Below are positions 44,211 through 53,934 of a stretch of DNA of 64,000 bases, piece by piece (position 1 is the stretch's first letter; each line of letters opens with the position of its first letter). The position numbers were made by a program, and so were the translations under genes. Location: NCBI RefSeq assembly GCF_900113045.1, contig NZ_FONY01000025.1:1-64000 (forward strand), read 5' to 3'. This stretch comes from Thermoflexibacter ruber. Its GTDB lineage: Bacteria > Bacteroidota > Bacteroidia > Cytophagales > Thermoflexibacteraceae. The notes beneath the pieces were generated by a model. The model saw nothing but the letters and a program-made list of their open reading frames with translations, had not been told where the DNA came from and ran no database searches.

Positions 44211-44713
44211 ATCCTTGCAAATGCAAATTCTTACAAATGTAAGTAATTTTGAGTATTTTTACCTCCATACTTTGGCAAAGGTTTTGACAAAAGAAATAAA
44301 TACGTAATATAGATAGGTAATTTTAAACGGCGCTTTGCGTATATGTGAATGGTATGTTAAAAAACGTGTAATATATGTTACGCACTTCGATAAAAAAAAT
44401 TTTTGACGAAAAAAATTTTATCCCCTTTGTAGTGCATTTCAAACATGTCAAGTTTTTTCTCGATTTTTTTTATTAAAATCTTTTATTCAGATTTGTCTTC
44501 CCATCGTGAAGGAAAGTTGGGCTTCTTAGGAAAACCATTTGCGTTTAACCTTCCTAAGTAAATCCAAAATAAAATTCGTAAATCAGCGAATTTTATTTAT
44601 AAATGATTGATTATAAATAGCTTAATTATTTAAGCCACATAATCTTTATGTGGATTGTTGTTTATTGCTAAAAAATTGATACTGAGTTTTACCCTAAATA
44701 AACCTAAATAGGT
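44211..44713. promoter_or_regulatory. dnaA upstream region with several hairpins, possible oriC
   Basis: About 500 AT-rich bases between a divergent gene and dnaA. It contains a perfect 12-bp inverted repeat, AAATAAAATTCG (44567-44578) with CGAATTTTATTT (44587-44598), CCACATAA-TCT-TTATGTGG (44635-44653), CTTAATTATTTAAG (44621-44634), and CTTAGG/CCTAAG arms (44525-44557 approximately). Only degenerate matches to the DnaA box TTATCCACA are seen (TTATCCCCT near 44410; TGTGGATTG near 44650), so an origin is not supported strongly. It surely holds the dnaA promoter. No gene of more than 60 codons. Confidence 0.4.
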
Positions 44714-46180
44714 ATGAGTATGCCTGATAAAATGCTAACGAACATTACAACAAAAGACTGTGAACTTGTGTGGAAAAACTGCTTGAAAGTCATTAGAGCA
44801 AGTGTAGGGGAGCAGAGTTTTAAGACTTGGTTTGAGCCAATTCGCCCTGTAAAGCTGCATCATACTGTTTTGACTATCCAAGTGCCAAGTCAGTTTTTCT
44901 ATGAGTGGTTGGAAGAGCATTATGTAAATGTACTTAAAAAAGCAATTTACAGCGAGTTAGGAGCTGAAGGCAAATTAGAGTATTCTATTATCATAGACAA
45001 AGGCAATGAGCAGCATCAGCCTTTTACTATCAATATCTCGAACCCTAAAAATGTCAAGCCTGTCGACCATTCGCCGCTACCTACACAAAAGCAGTTTTTT
45101 AGTCCTTTTGATATGCGGACTGTACCTCCGCATCATGCACACTCAAACCTAAGCAACAAGTACAGTTTTGAAAATTTTATCGAGGGAGAGTGCAATCGTT
45201 TGGCGTACTCAGCAAGTTTTTCAGTAGCACACAATCCTGGAGCGACTGCATTTAATCCCTTAGTGATTCATGGAGGGGTAGGTTTGGGCAAAACACACTT
45301 GCTTCATGCCATTGGCAATGAGGTAAAAGCACTTTTTCCTGAGAAATTTGTCTTGTATGTACCTTCTGACCTGTTTATTACACAGTTTGTCGATGCCCTA
45401 AAAAACCAAGCTGTGCAAGAATTTACCAATTATTATATGCAAGTAGAGGTACTTTTGGTAGATGATATTCAGTTTTTGGCAGGTAAAGAAAAAACACAAG
45501 AAAACTTCTTTCATATTTTTAACTACTTGCACCAATCAGGTAAGCAAATCGTCATGACCTGTGATACTGCCCCAAAAGACTTAAAAGGTTTACATGACCG
45601 TTTGCTCTCTCGCTTTAAATGGGGCTTGGTTGCGGACGTACAAGTTCCTGATTATACGACACGCTTATCAATAGTAAAAGCAAAGATGCAAACAGAAGGC
45701 ATCAAGATACCCAATGAGGTAGTAGAATATGTAGCTAAAAATGTCGATACTAACGTAAGAGAACTACAAGGCGTACTCATTTCTTTAGTAGCAAAAGCAT
45801 CGCTGATGCGTCAAGAAATAGATATAGACCTGACCGAAAAAACACTAAACCAAATCATTCAGAATGTCAAGCAGATAGAGGTAGATTTGAACATAGAACT
45901 GATACAAAAGGCAGTTGCAGAGCATTTTAACGTTAGCTTAGATGATTTACTTTCAGGTACACGCAAAAAAGAAGTAGCCAATGCTCGTCAAATCGCCATG
46001 TTTATCTGTCAGAACTATACCAATATGTCCCTGAAAGCCATAGGAGAGTATTTTGGGGGACGCGACCACAGCACGGTTTCTCATGCCTCGCGTACTGTAA
46101 CAGAACGCCTTGAAAACGACCCACTTTACAAAAATATCATTGAGGCGTTGAAAGCAAAATTGAATTTGAGAGGAAAGTAA
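44714..46180 (+). CDS. dnaA: chromosomal replication initiator protein DnaA
   Basis: DnaA binds the origin and opens it as an ATP-bound filament. The 488-residue protein has the N-terminal DnaB-interacting domain I (residues 1-95), a short linker, the AAA+ domain with Walker A GGVGLGKTH (187-195) and Walker B VLLVDDIQF (246-254), sensor motif LLSRFKWGL, and the domain IV helix-turn-helix GGRDHSTVSHASRTV (about 448-462). Start at the first ATG. A very strong terminator follows. Its position in a 500-base non-coding neighbourhood may mark a replication-control region, though Bacteroidota dnaA genes are often not next to oriC. Confidence 0.97.
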   Translation: MSMPDKMLTNITTKDCELVWKNCLKVIRASVGEQSFKTWFEPIRPVKLHHTVLTIQVPSQFFYEWLEEHYVNVLKKAIYSELGAEGKLEYSIIIDKGNEQHQPFTINISNPKNVKPVDHSPLPTQKQFFSPFDMRTVPPHHAHSNLSNKYSFENFIEGECNRLAYSASFSVAHNPGATAFNPLVIHGGVGLGKTHLLHAIGNEVKALFPEKFVLYVPSDLFITQFVDALKNQAVQEFTNYYMQVEVLLVDDIQFLAGKEKTQENFFHIFNYLHQSGKQIVMTCDTAPKDLKGLHDRLLSRFKWGLVADVQVPDYTTRLSIVKAKMQTEGIKIPNEVVEYVAKNVDTNVRELQGVLISLVAKASLMRQEIDIDLTEKTLNQIIQNVKQIEVDLNIELIQKAVAEHFNVSLDDLLSGTRKKEVANARQIAMFICQNYTNMSLKAIGEYFGGRDHSTVSHASRTVTERLENDPLYKNIIEALKAKLNLRGK

Positions 46181-46207
46181 AAGGTCAGATTTCTAATAAT
46201 TTTGCTA

Positions 46208-46256
46208 ACACCAACATTGACAAAGTGATGAACTTTGTCAATGTTGGTGTTTTTTC
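46208..46256 (+). terminator. strong Rho-independent terminator after dnaA
   Basis: Two perfect 18-base arms, beginning ACACCAACATTG (46208-46225) and ending CAATGTTGGTGT (46233-46250), are separated by 7 bases and followed by a T-run. It is the longest perfect stem in the window. Any effect on accD, which ends 4 bases later from the other side, would be weaker as the T-run is missing in that direction. Confidence 0.9.
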
Positions 46257-46259
46257 TTA

Positions 46260-47108
46260 TTATTTCAACATTTTAAGCAACAAAGTCAATTTTTCCTTGA
46301 GTCTTCTTCTATCCACAATAAAATCTAAAAAGCCATGCTCCAATAAGAACTCTGCTGTTTGAAAATCTTTAGGTAAGTCTTTGCCGATGGTTTCTCGAAT
46401 TACTCTCGGCCCCGCAAATCCTATCAAAGCATTAGGCTCTGCAATATTAAAATCTCCCAGCATAGCAAAAGAAGCTGAAACACCCCCTGTAGTTGGGTCT
46501 GTCATCAAAGAAATGTAAGGTACTTTGGCTTCGGAAAGCAAGGCTAACTTCGCAGAGGTCTTTGCCATTTGCATAAGCGAAAAACCAGCTTCCATCATTC
46601 TCGCCCCACCTGAGCGAGAGATGATAAGCAAAGGGTAGCGATGCGCAAGAGCAAAATCTATCGCTCTTGCTATTTTTTCTCCTACTACCGAACCCATAGA
46701 GCCACCTATAAAATCAAAATCCATACAAGCTACTACTATGTCTAATCCATTCATCTTGCCATGAGCAGAGCGTACTGCATCTTTCAGTCCTGTTTTAGCT
46801 TGGCTTTCTTTGATTCTCTTGGTATAGGGCTTATTATCTACGAACCCCAGAGGGTCGCCTGATTCCATATTTGCGTCTAACTCCTCAAAATGGTTATCAT
46901 CAAACAAGATTTCAAAATATTCTTTTGAACCTATGGTAAAATGATAACCGTCATTAGGAGAAACATAGCAGTTATTTCTCAGTTCTTTGATGTGTACAAT
47001 ATGCCCTGCGGGGGTCTTTTTCCATAAGCCCGTAGGGGTATCTTTTTTTTCATTAGTAGGCGTAGTAATTCCTTTACTTTGCCTTTTGAACCAACTCATG
47101 CTGTCCAT
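46260..47108 (-). CDS. accD: acetyl-CoA carboxylase carboxyltransferase subunit beta
   Basis: The beta subunit of the carboxyltransferase that forms malonyl-CoA for fatty acid synthesis. 282 residues; the start may be the ATG three codons later (MSWFKR). The carboxyltransferase domain has [55 protein letters not shown] and [18 protein letters not shown]. The N-terminal zinc ribbon found in E. coli AccD is degenerate: the cysteine pairs are replaced (TPAGH and SPNDG), as I recall for Bacteroidota AccD in general. It works with AccA, which is not in the window. Confidence 0.96.
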   Translation of the reverse strand: MDSMSWFKRQSKGITTPTNEKKDTPTGLWKKTPAGHIVHIKELRNNCYVSPNDGYHFTIGSKEYFEILFDDNHFEELDANMESGDPLGFVDNKPYTKRIKESQAKTGLKDAVRSAHGKMNGLDIVVACMDFDFIGGSMGSVVGEKIARAIDFALAHRYPLLIISRSGGARMMEAGFSLMQMAKTSAKLALLSEAKVPYISLMTDPTTGGVSASFAMLGDFNIAEPNALIGFAGPRVIRETIGKDLPKDFQTAEFLLEHGFLDFIVDRRRLKEKLTLLLKMLK

Positions 47109-47130
47109 AGGATTTCAGTATCGTAAAAAT

Positions 47131-48207
47131 CTATGCAATATCGACTTTCTTCGTCAAATATACGTCTTGGATAGCATTCAAGATTGCTACTCCTTCTTTC
47201 ATCGGTCTTTGGAAGGCTTTTCTTCCCGAGATTAAGCCCATACCGCCTGCACGCTTGTTGATGACAGCTGTTTTTACTGCTTCTGCCAAATCAGATGCTC
47301 CAGAAGAAGCCCCCCCAGAGTTGATAAGTCCTGCCCTACCCATATAGCAGTTAGCTACTTGATAACGACAAAGGTCTATAGGGTGGTCAGAGGTCAGTTC
47401 GGTATAAATTCTTTTATCTGTTTTGCCGTAAGAAGAACCTCCCATGTTAAGTGCTGTATAGCCTCCATTATTTTCAGGAAGCTTTTGCTTGATGATGTCT
47501 GCCTCAATAGTTACGCCTAAATGATTTGCCTGCCCTGTCAAATCCGCAGAAACGTGGTAATCTACGCCGTCTTTTTTGAAAGCAGTGTTACGAGTATAGC
47601 ACCAAAGGATAGTTGCCATGCCTAATTCATGGGCTTCGTGGAAAGCCTGAGCTACTTCCACAATCTGGCGAGTAGAGTTCTCAGAACCAAAGTAAATTGT
47701 CGCTCCGATAGCTACTGCCCCCAAGTTCCAAGCCTCTCTCACTGTACCAAACATGATTTGGTCCGCTTTGTTAGGATAGCTTAATAACTCATTGTGATTT
47801 ACTTTGACTACGAAAGGAATCTTGTGTGCATATTTGCGAGCAACCATGCCCAGTACGCCGTAGGTAGTAGCTACAGCATTACAACCTCCTTCTATGGCTA
47901 ATTTCACAATATTCTCGGGGTCAAAATAAGCAGGATTAGGAGCGAAAGAAGCACCTGCACTATGTTCTATGCCTTGGTCTATGGGTAAAATAGACAAATA
48001 GCCTGTATTTGCCAAGCGACCTGTGCCAAATAATTGCCCTAAGCTCCTCAACACTTGAGGGTTGCGGTCTGTCTGCACAAATATTTGGTCAATAAATTTG
48101 GGGTTAGGAAGATGCAAATTTTCCTTAGGGATGGTAGTAGATTTGTGATTCAATAGGCTATCTGCCTCTTTGCCGAGTAATTCAGCAATTTTGTCGTAGT
48201 TTAACAT
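47131..48207 (-). CDS. fbaB: class I fructose-bisphosphate aldolase
   Basis: A 358-residue Schiff-base aldolase of the DhnA/archaeal type, cleaving fructose 1,6-bisphosphate to two triose phosphates. Features: [19 protein letters not shown] (about 78-96), [11 protein letters not shown] with a candidate active-site Lys, [30 protein letters not shown], and the C-terminal phosphate-binding [12 protein letters not shown] and [15 protein letters not shown] with the second Lys. It starts 22 bases upstream of the accD start in the same direction; a common transcript is possible. Confidence 0.92.
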   Translation of the reverse strand: MLNYDKIAELLGKEADSLLNHKSTTIPKENLHLPNPKFIDQIFVQTDRNPQVLRSLGQLFGTGRLANTGYLSILPIDQGIEHSAGASFAPNPAYFDPENIVKLAIEGGCNAVATTYGVLGMVARKYAHKIPFVVKVNHNELLSYPNKADQIMFGTVREAWNLGAVAIGATIYFGSENSTRQIVEVAQAFHEAHELGMATILWCYTRNTAFKKDGVDYHVSADLTGQANHLGVTIEADIIKQKLPENNGGYTALNMGGSSYGKTDKRIYTELTSDHPIDLCRYQVANCYMGRAGLINSGGASSGASDLAEAVKTAVINKRAGGMGLISGRKAFQRPMKEGVAILNAIQDVYLTKKVDIA

Positions 48208-48389
48208 TTTTGTATATGATTAGTTGAGTAATAAGTGCATCTATTTGAGCTACGCCTCATGATACATAAAAACATCACGAAGTTTATTCTTACAACTGCC
48301 AAAAGTAGGGATATTTTAGATAAATAGCAAAAATTGATAGCTTGTTATCATATTAAGGTAGTTTTCCAATGAAAAAAGCCTAAAAAGTT

Positions 48390-49496
48390 TTATGCTTCTA
48401 CGACCTCGTTCACTACTATTTTTTGCAAAATTTTTATTACTTGCTCTCCCATAGCTTTGGTTCCTAATATTTTCTCTTTAGGAGTATTATTATCAGCAAT
48501 GTCTATAGTTCGGTAGCCCTCTTTTAAGGTTTTTTCTACTGCCTCTACTACGCTCTCGGCTTCCTTTTTCATACCAAAAGAATATTCTAAAAGCAAAGCA
48601 ACCGAAAGTATAGAGGCTAAAGGATTAGCGATGCCTTTGCCTGCAATATCTGGGGCAGAACCATGAATAGGCTCGTAAAATCCTGTACTATCACCAATAG
48701 AAGCAGAAGCTAACATTCCCATAGAGCCAGCGATTTGCGAAGCCTCATCGGTGAGAATATCTCCAAAAAGATTTCCTGTAAGTATGACATCAAACATTCT
48801 TGGGTTTTTGATAAGTAGCATAGCTGCAGAATCTATAAACTGATGATGCAGCTCAACATCAGGATATTGCATGGCTACTTCATTTACAGTTTCTCTCCAA
48901 AGACGCGACGACTCCAACACGTTAGCTTTATCTACAGAATGAACTATCTTTCTTCTTCTTCTTGCGGCTTGAAAGGCTTTGTGAGCGATGCGTTCTACTT
49001 CATATTTAGAATAAATCATAACATCATAAGCCGTTTTTCCTTCATCTTTACGTGCTTTTTCTCCAAAATATACATCGCCAGTTAGTTCTCTAAAAAATAG
49101 TATATCTGCTCCTTTGAGTATTTCTGGCTTGATGCTTGAGGCATTGAGCAACTCATCAAATAATTTAATAGGACGAATATTGGTATAAAGTCCTAAGGCT
49201 TTTCTCAACCCGAGCAGTCCCTGTTCTGGACGTACTTTCAGAGAGGGGTCGTTGTCATACTTTGGGTGACCAATCGCCCCAAATAGTATAGCATCTGAGC
49301 CATGTGCTTTTCTAAGTGTTTCTTCGGGAAGTGGTGAGCCTGTAGCTTCTATGGCGGCATGACCCAATAGGGCAGTATCAAAAGCAAATGGGTGTTCGTA
49401 TAGGCTACCTATCTCTTCCAATACTCTTTTACCCCATGCTGTTACTTCATTACCGATGCCATCTCCACCAATAACAAGGATTTGGTATTGCTTCAT
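48390..49496 (-). CDS. leuB: 3-isopropylmalate dehydrogenase
   Basis: Oxidises and decarboxylates 3-isopropylmalate with NAD, third step of leucine synthesis. The ATG at 49496 (MKQYQILVIGGDGIGNEVT) gives 368 residues and is preferred over an in-frame GTG twelve codons earlier. The beta-decarboxylating dehydrogenase fold shows LRKALGLYTNIRP, FRELTGDVYFGEK (typical leuB), YSKYEVERIAHKAF, and the metal/NAD motif GSMGMLASASIGDSTGFYEP followed by HGSAPDIAGKGIANP. It follows leuD on the same strand with a 171-base gap that contains an element also found upstream of leuA. Confidence 0.95.
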   Translation of the reverse strand: MKQYQILVIGGDGIGNEVTAWGKRVLEEIGSLYEHPFAFDTALLGHAAIEATGSPLPEETLRKAHGSDAILFGAIGHPKYDNDPSLKVRPEQGLLGLRKALGLYTNIRPIKLFDELLNASSIKPEILKGADILFFRELTGDVYFGEKARKDEGKTAYDVMIYSKYEVERIAHKAFQAARRRRKIVHSVDKANVLESSRLWRETVNEVAMQYPDVELHHQFIDSAAMLLIKNPRMFDVILTGNLFGDILTDEASQIAGSMGMLASASIGDSTGFYEPIHGSAPDIAGKGIANPLASILSVALLLEYSFGMKKEAESVVEAVEKTLKEGYRTIDIADNNTPKEKILGTKAMGEQVIKILQKIVVNEVVEA

Positions 49497-49592
49497 TGAC
49501 TTAGTATGTTTGGTATTAACTATTTCTATCACACATTTTTGCCTTACAAAGCTTGGAAGATGCTCTATAAGGTTTATTATGTTATGACAAAT

Positions 49593-49649
49593 AACTATGC
49601 GTAAAATTAATGACTAATAGTCTAAAAACTAAACAATCAGTCAAAAAAC
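49593..49649 (-). promoter_or_regulatory. leader element upstream of leuB, shared with leuA
   Basis: It matches the leuA element at about 50 of 56 positions, including AACTATGCGTAAAA, GACTAATAGTC (49612-49622, a perfect GACTA-A-TAGTC palindrome) and CAGTCAAAAAA. It lies between leuD and leuB, ending about 97 bases upstream of the leuB ATG, so leuB probably has its own controlled promoter even though leuD precedes it. Confidence 0.6.
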
Positions 49650-49667
49650 TTTACGATGTTTTACTGT

Positions 49668-50270
49668 TCAGGCAAACTGTTCTCTTTTTGATTCGTAGAG
49701 TTCAATTTTGTCTTTTAAGGAAAGTACAAAATCGATGTCATCATACCCGTTAAGCAAGCATACTTTCTTATACGGATTAATTTCAAAATTTTCAGATACA
49801 TCTAAGTCAATAATTCTGATGAACTGATTTTCTAAGTCCACTTCTACTTTAGTTTTAGGGTCTTTTTCTATGGCATCAAAGAGTTTTGCCAAAAACTGCT
49901 CGGAAACCTGCACCACTAAAAGCCCATTGTTGAGGGAGTTATTTTTAAAAATATCTGCAAAAAAAGAAGAAACTACCACCCTGAAGCCATAGTCGTAGAT
50001 AGCCCAAGCGGCGTGTTCGCGGCTCGAACCCGAGCCAAAATTTTTTCCTGTTACTAAGATTTCACCAGAGTAACGAGCATCATTAAGCGGGAAATCGGGC
50101 TTTGGGTTTCCTTGAGCGTCTTTTTTCCAGTCAGCAAAAAGGTTTTGACCGAAGCCTTCTCTGGTAGTAGCTTTCAAGAAGCGAGCAGGAATAATTTGGT
50201 CGGTATCCACATTCTCTATATTGATAGGTACACAAGTGGAAATCAGGTGTTTAAACTTTGGTTTTTCCAT
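49668..50270 (-). CDS. leuD: 3-isopropylmalate dehydratase small subunit
   Basis: The small subunit of isopropylmalate isomerase, which converts 2- to 3-isopropylmalate. The 200-residue length is standard. Motifs: [20 protein letters not shown] (20-39), [20 protein letters not shown] (about 73-92), and [20 protein letters not shown] (about 98-117). The large subunit leuC, normally adjacent, is not in the window. leuB follows with its own element. Confidence 0.95.
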   Translation of the reverse strand: MEKPKFKHLISTCVPINIENVDTDQIIPARFLKATTREGFGQNLFADWKKDAQGNPKPDFPLNDARYSGEILVTGKNFGSGSSREHAAWAIYDYGFRVVVSSFFADIFKNNSLNNGLLVVQVSEQFLAKLFDAIEKDPKTKVEVDLENQFIRIIDLDVSENFEINPYKKVCLLNGYDDIDFVLSLKDKIELYESKREQFA

Positions 50271-50318
50271 ATATTATATGATTATCGAATCTAAAATACT
50301 GATTAAGTTTGAATGCTT

Positions 50319-50930
50319 TTACTTCACTTCAAAATCTAAAAACTTTTTATCCTCAATAAATCCTTCTAATCTATCGCCGATTTTTATAGCACTTACTCCC
50401 GCGGGTGTGCCTGTAAAAATAATATCTCCTTTTTTCAAAGTAAAAAAACGAGAGATATAGGCAATAATAGTGTCGAAGTCATAAAGCATCAGACTGGTAT
50501 TTCCTTTTTGGCGGAGTTCGCCATTGACCAGTAAATGAAAATTAAGATTTTTTATGTCGGGATAATCGGTTTTAGGAACGAAATCGGAAATAGGAGCAGA
50601 ACCGTTAAAAGCCTTAGCTATTTCCCAAGGCAGCCCTTTAGTTTTCTGCTTTGCCTGCAAATCTCTGGCAGTAAAGTCTATGCCTAAGCCTATTTCCTCA
50701 TAGTATTTATGGGCAAACTTAGCCTCTATGTTTTTCCCTTCCTTACTGATTTTCAGCAGAATCTCTACTTCATGGTGAATATCTTTAGAAAAATCGGGGT
50801 GGTAAAAAGGAGCATTGTCCTTCAGCACTGCCGTGTCAGGTTTGCAGAAGACCACAGGGTCTTCTGGCTTTTCATTTTTTAGCTCCTCAATATGAGCCAC
50901 ATAATTTCTTCCAATAGCTATAATCTTCAT
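50319..50930 (-). CDS. fumarylacetoacetate hydrolase family protein
   Basis: A 203-residue FAH-fold enzyme. It starts MKIIAIGRNYVAHIEELKNE, followed by FCKPDTAVL, metal-binding Glu residues in HHEVEILLKISKEG, the Asp in GIDFTARDLQAKQK, PWEIAKAFNGSAPISDF, and FTGTPAGVSAIKIGD. Short FAH proteins of this type act as acylpyruvate hydrolases or oxaloacetate decarboxylases. It lies 48 bases upstream of leuD in the same direction; whether they share a transcript is unclear. Confidence 0.9.
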   Translation of the reverse strand: MKIIAIGRNYVAHIEELKNEKPEDPVVFCKPDTAVLKDNAPFYHPDFSKDIHHEVEILLKISKEGKNIEAKFAHKYYEEIGLGIDFTARDLQAKQKTKGLPWEIAKAFNGSAPISDFVPKTDYPDIKNLNFHLLVNGELRQKGNTSLMLYDFDTIIAYISRFFTLKKGDIIFTGTPAGVSAIKIGDRLEGFIEDKKFLDFEVK

Positions 50931-50955
50931 CTTTACTAAAACTTAAAATTAGTTA

Positions 50956-52305
50956 TTATCTTTCTGCAATGATACCTCCCGTCAGGCGAAGGAGTGTAGT
51001 ATTGGCATCTATAAAGTTAAAAATTGCTTGCTGTTCGCTGAAGGCAATATTTAGATAGTTTTGCTGTAATATTCTGTAATCAAAGGAGTTGATGGAGCCA
51101 TTACGAAATTTTTCCTCTGCTAATCGCAAGTTAGTCTGTGCCGCATTTTTATTTTCTACGGCTATTTGTACTTGCTGTTTTCTAAGGTTATACAGGTCGT
51201 AGTTGTTAGCTAAGTCCCTGCGAAGCTGATTTTTAAGGTTTTCTATTCTGACCTCACCTATTTTCTCTGCAGCCTTAGCGGTCTGCAAAGCCCTTTGGAT
51301 AATTCCACCGTTATAGAGTGGCACGGAAAAAGTAATATTTGCAAAAATATTGGTCGTTCTGGCGGTATTATTCTCGCGAGTAGCCCCACCAGGAAAAATG
51401 GCATTGCTCAAATCTTGACGGTTCACATTATAGCTGCCGTTTACACTAAAGCCTACTCTGGGCATAAAGTCGCCTCTGCGAAGTGCGACATCATTTTTCA
51501 AAATTTCTTGGGTAATACGTAAAGTTTGAAGGTTGGCATTGCTGGCAAACATTTTTTCCTCTAAGTCTTTCAAATTATAGCTTACATTGTTAAAAACTAG
51601 CCTGTCAGTAAGTTCGTAGGTTTTCTCTACTTCTGTTTCTCCTAAAAGCACATTCAAATCTCGCAGTGTATTTCTGTAAATAAGTTGCTGATTAATATAG
51701 GCAGAGGAGTCCGTCAGGTAGTTGCTCCTTTCTAAGAGTACATCAGCGGTTACTGCATTACCAACTTCTTTTTTGAACAGAACGTACTCATAAGTATCTC
51801 TGGACAAATCCATGCCTTGTTTTAAAATATTAATCAGTTCACTTGCCAAGACTGCACTGTAGTAGGTTCTGATGATATTTTGCACGGTATTTTCTATCAC
51901 AATGCGAGCATTGCCCTCTGATTGAGCTTCTAAGTTTTCTAAGCGTTTTTTGTTGATAGTGATAGCAAAGCCATCAAAGATAGTCCAGTCCAAAGCCACC
52001 GATGGAACGATGTTATTGTTGATGACTGTTCCTTGTAAGAAGGAAGCAGGATTCACCACGTTGTTATATACGTTGCCTTGTGTAGCGTTGAGCGTAATAG
52101 TGGGATATTTTCCTGCCTGCCCCCAATCATTATTAATATTGGCAATTTCTATATTCTTTTTTTCTATTTGAATATCAAAGTTTTGGGCTAAGCCTTTTTG
52201 AATAGCCTCTAAAAGGGACAGTTTCTGCTGGGCAAGAACTTGGTGGCTGAATAAAACATAAGTAGTAAAGACAAAAAAAATCCGTTTTGTAAAAGTTGGT
52301 TTCAT
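50956..52305 (-). CDS. TolC family outer-membrane efflux protein
   Basis: A 449-residue outer-membrane channel subunit. A signal peptide (residues 1-25, cleavage after VLAQ) is followed by two OEP domains of helical hairpins and beta strands; LSLLEAIQKGLAQNFDIQIE (about 28-47) and TFSVPLYNGGIIQRALQTAK (about 325-344) are hallmarks. Trimers form the exit duct for RND, ABC or MFS pumps. The ABC exporter operon begins about 2.7 kb away on the other strand, and could use this channel, but no adaptor gene is seen. Confidence 0.9.
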   Translation of the reverse strand: MKPTFTKRIFFVFTTYVLFSHQVLAQQKLSLLEAIQKGLAQNFDIQIEKKNIEIANINNDWGQAGKYPTITLNATQGNVYNNVVNPASFLQGTVINNNIVPSVALDWTIFDGFAITINKKRLENLEAQSEGNARIVIENTVQNIIRTYYSAVLASELINILKQGMDLSRDTYEYVLFKKEVGNAVTADVLLERSNYLTDSSAYINQQLIYRNTLRDLNVLLGETEVEKTYELTDRLVFNNVSYNLKDLEEKMFASNANLQTLRITQEILKNDVALRRGDFMPRVGFSVNGSYNVNRQDLSNAIFPGGATRENNTARTTNIFANITFSVPLYNGGIIQRALQTAKAAEKIGEVRIENLKNQLRRDLANNYDLYNLRKQQVQIAVENKNAAQTNLRLAEEKFRNGSINSFDYRILQQNYLNIAFSEQQAIFNFIDANTTLLRLTGGIIAER

Positions 52306-52464
52306 CAGAAAAGCAGTTTAAAGAAAATCTTTTTTTAAATTAGAAAAAGTGAGTTCAAGAGGTTGAGTATGCTTTGAGAATGAATGCAAAATTAAATAAA
52401 AATTCGACAAAGCGATTTCTTTGCAAAGTTTTGTAACACAAGTTCTAACAAATGAATTGATAGC

Positions 52465-53778
52465 TTACAACACTACTTCGCCAAACAAGTCAAACTCCTC
52501 AGCATCAGTAATTCTCACCTGAGCAAAATCACCTAATCTCACATAGTTGCTTTTTGCATCTACCAAAACTTCATTGTCGACTTCTGGAGAGTCAAACTCC
52601 GTTCTGCCTATAAAATGATTCCCTTCTTTTCTGTCAAATAAAACTTTGAAGGTTTTACCTATTTTTTCTTGGTTCAGTTGAGTGGAAATTTCTTGCTGAA
52701 CCTCCATAATTTCTGAGGCTCTTTCTTCTTTGATTTCCTCGGGTACATCGTCTATCATAGTGAAGGAATGAGTATTGTCTTCGTGTGAATAAGGGAATAC
52801 ACCCAATCGGTCAAAACGCATTTTCTCTACAAATTGGAGCATCTCGGCATGGTCTTGCTCAGTTTCTTGGGGGTGCCCTGCAATGAGGGTAGTTCTAAGG
52901 GCAATATTAGGTACTTTTTGACGGATAGTAGCTATAAGTTCTTCGGTTTTCTCCCTTGTAATGCCCCTACGCATGACTTTGAGCATTTTGGTAGAACCGT
53001 GTTGCAAAGGCATATCTAAGTATTTGCAAATATTTTCTCTCTCAGCCATTATGTCCAGTATCTCCAAAGGAAAGCCCGAGGGATAAGCATATTGCAGGCG
53101 AATCCAATCGATGCCTTGTACGTCAGAAAGGCGTTTGAGCAAATCAGCTAACGCTCGTTCTTTATACAAATCTAAGCCATAGTAGGTCAAATCTTGGGCT
53201 ATCAAAATCAGCTCTTTTACTCCATTTTTTGCTAAATTACTCGCTTCTAACACCAAGTCTTCTATAGATTTAGAAATGTGCTTGCCTCGCATCAAAGGAA
53301 TCGCACAAAAGGAGCAAGGTCTATCACAACCTTCGGAGATTTTCAAATAAGCATAATGTTTTGAGGTAGTTATTACTCTTTCGCCAAGCAGTTCATGTTT
53401 ATAATCTGCCTTAAATTTTTTGAGTAAAGCTGGTAGCTCTCGCGTACCAAAATAGGCATCTACTATGGGAATTTCCTTTTGCAAATCCTCTTTATATCTT
53501 TCTGATAAGCAGCCTACTACGTATAGTTTATCTATTTTCCCTTCTTCTTTGGCATCAGCAAATCGCAAAATAGTGTCGATAGATTCTTGTTTAGCACGCT
53601 CTATAAATCCGCAAGTATTAACAATGATGATGTTGGCATCATCTTTTTGAGATTCGTGTGTAGCATTTAAGTTATTCCCTTTGAGTTGGGTAAGCATGAC
53701 TTCAGAGTCGACTACATTTTTGGAGCAACCCAGCGTAATGATATTGATTTTATCCTTTTTATATGACTTTGTTTTCAC
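52465..53778 (-). CDS. rimO: ribosomal protein S12 methylthiotransferase RimO
   Basis: A radical SAM enzyme that adds a methylthio group to an Asp of ribosomal protein S12. 437 residues, starting at a GTG since the only ATG comes after the needed cluster Cys. The N-terminal UPF0004 domain has ITLGCSKNVVDSEVM with the first Cys and IIVNTCGFIERAKQES with the second; CDRPCSFCAIPLMRGKHIS (about 151-169) is the radical SAM CxxxCxxC cluster site. A C-terminal TRAM domain (about 365-435) follows. The GxCSKN context separates it from MiaB. Confidence 0.94.
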   Translation of the reverse strand: MKTKSYKKDKINIITLGCSKNVVDSEVMLTQLKGNNLNATHESQKDDANIIIVNTCGFIERAKQESIDTILRFADAKEEGKIDKLYVVGCLSERYKEDLQKEIPIVDAYFGTRELPALLKKFKADYKHELLGERVITTSKHYAYLKISEGCDRPCSFCAIPLMRGKHISKSIEDLVLEASNLAKNGVKELILIAQDLTYYGLDLYKERALADLLKRLSDVQGIDWIRLQYAYPSGFPLEILDIMAERENICKYLDMPLQHGSTKMLKVMRRGITREKTEELIATIRQKVPNIALRTTLIAGHPQETEQDHAEMLQFVEKMRFDRLGVFPYSHEDNTHSFTMIDDVPEEIKEERASEIMEVQQEISTQLNQEKIGKTFKVLFDRKEGNHFIGRTEFDSPEVDNEVLVDAKSNYVRLGDFAQVRITDAEEFDLFGEVVL

Positions 53779-53934
53779 AAGCTTCTTCCTGATTTTGAGG
53801 GTGCAAAGATAAAGAAAAAATTTCTTTCATGGGGTAAGTGCTGACTTAGCTTATAAAAAATCAGACCGACAAGTAAAATAAAGGTGATTTTTTGCATATT
53901 TGAAAAATTAATGTAACAAATTTTTCATATTAAT

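Noticed and set aside
44390-44660. DnaA box cluster at an oriC
   Set aside because: Only degenerate matches to TTATCCACA were seen, so an origin is not claimed beyond a possibility.
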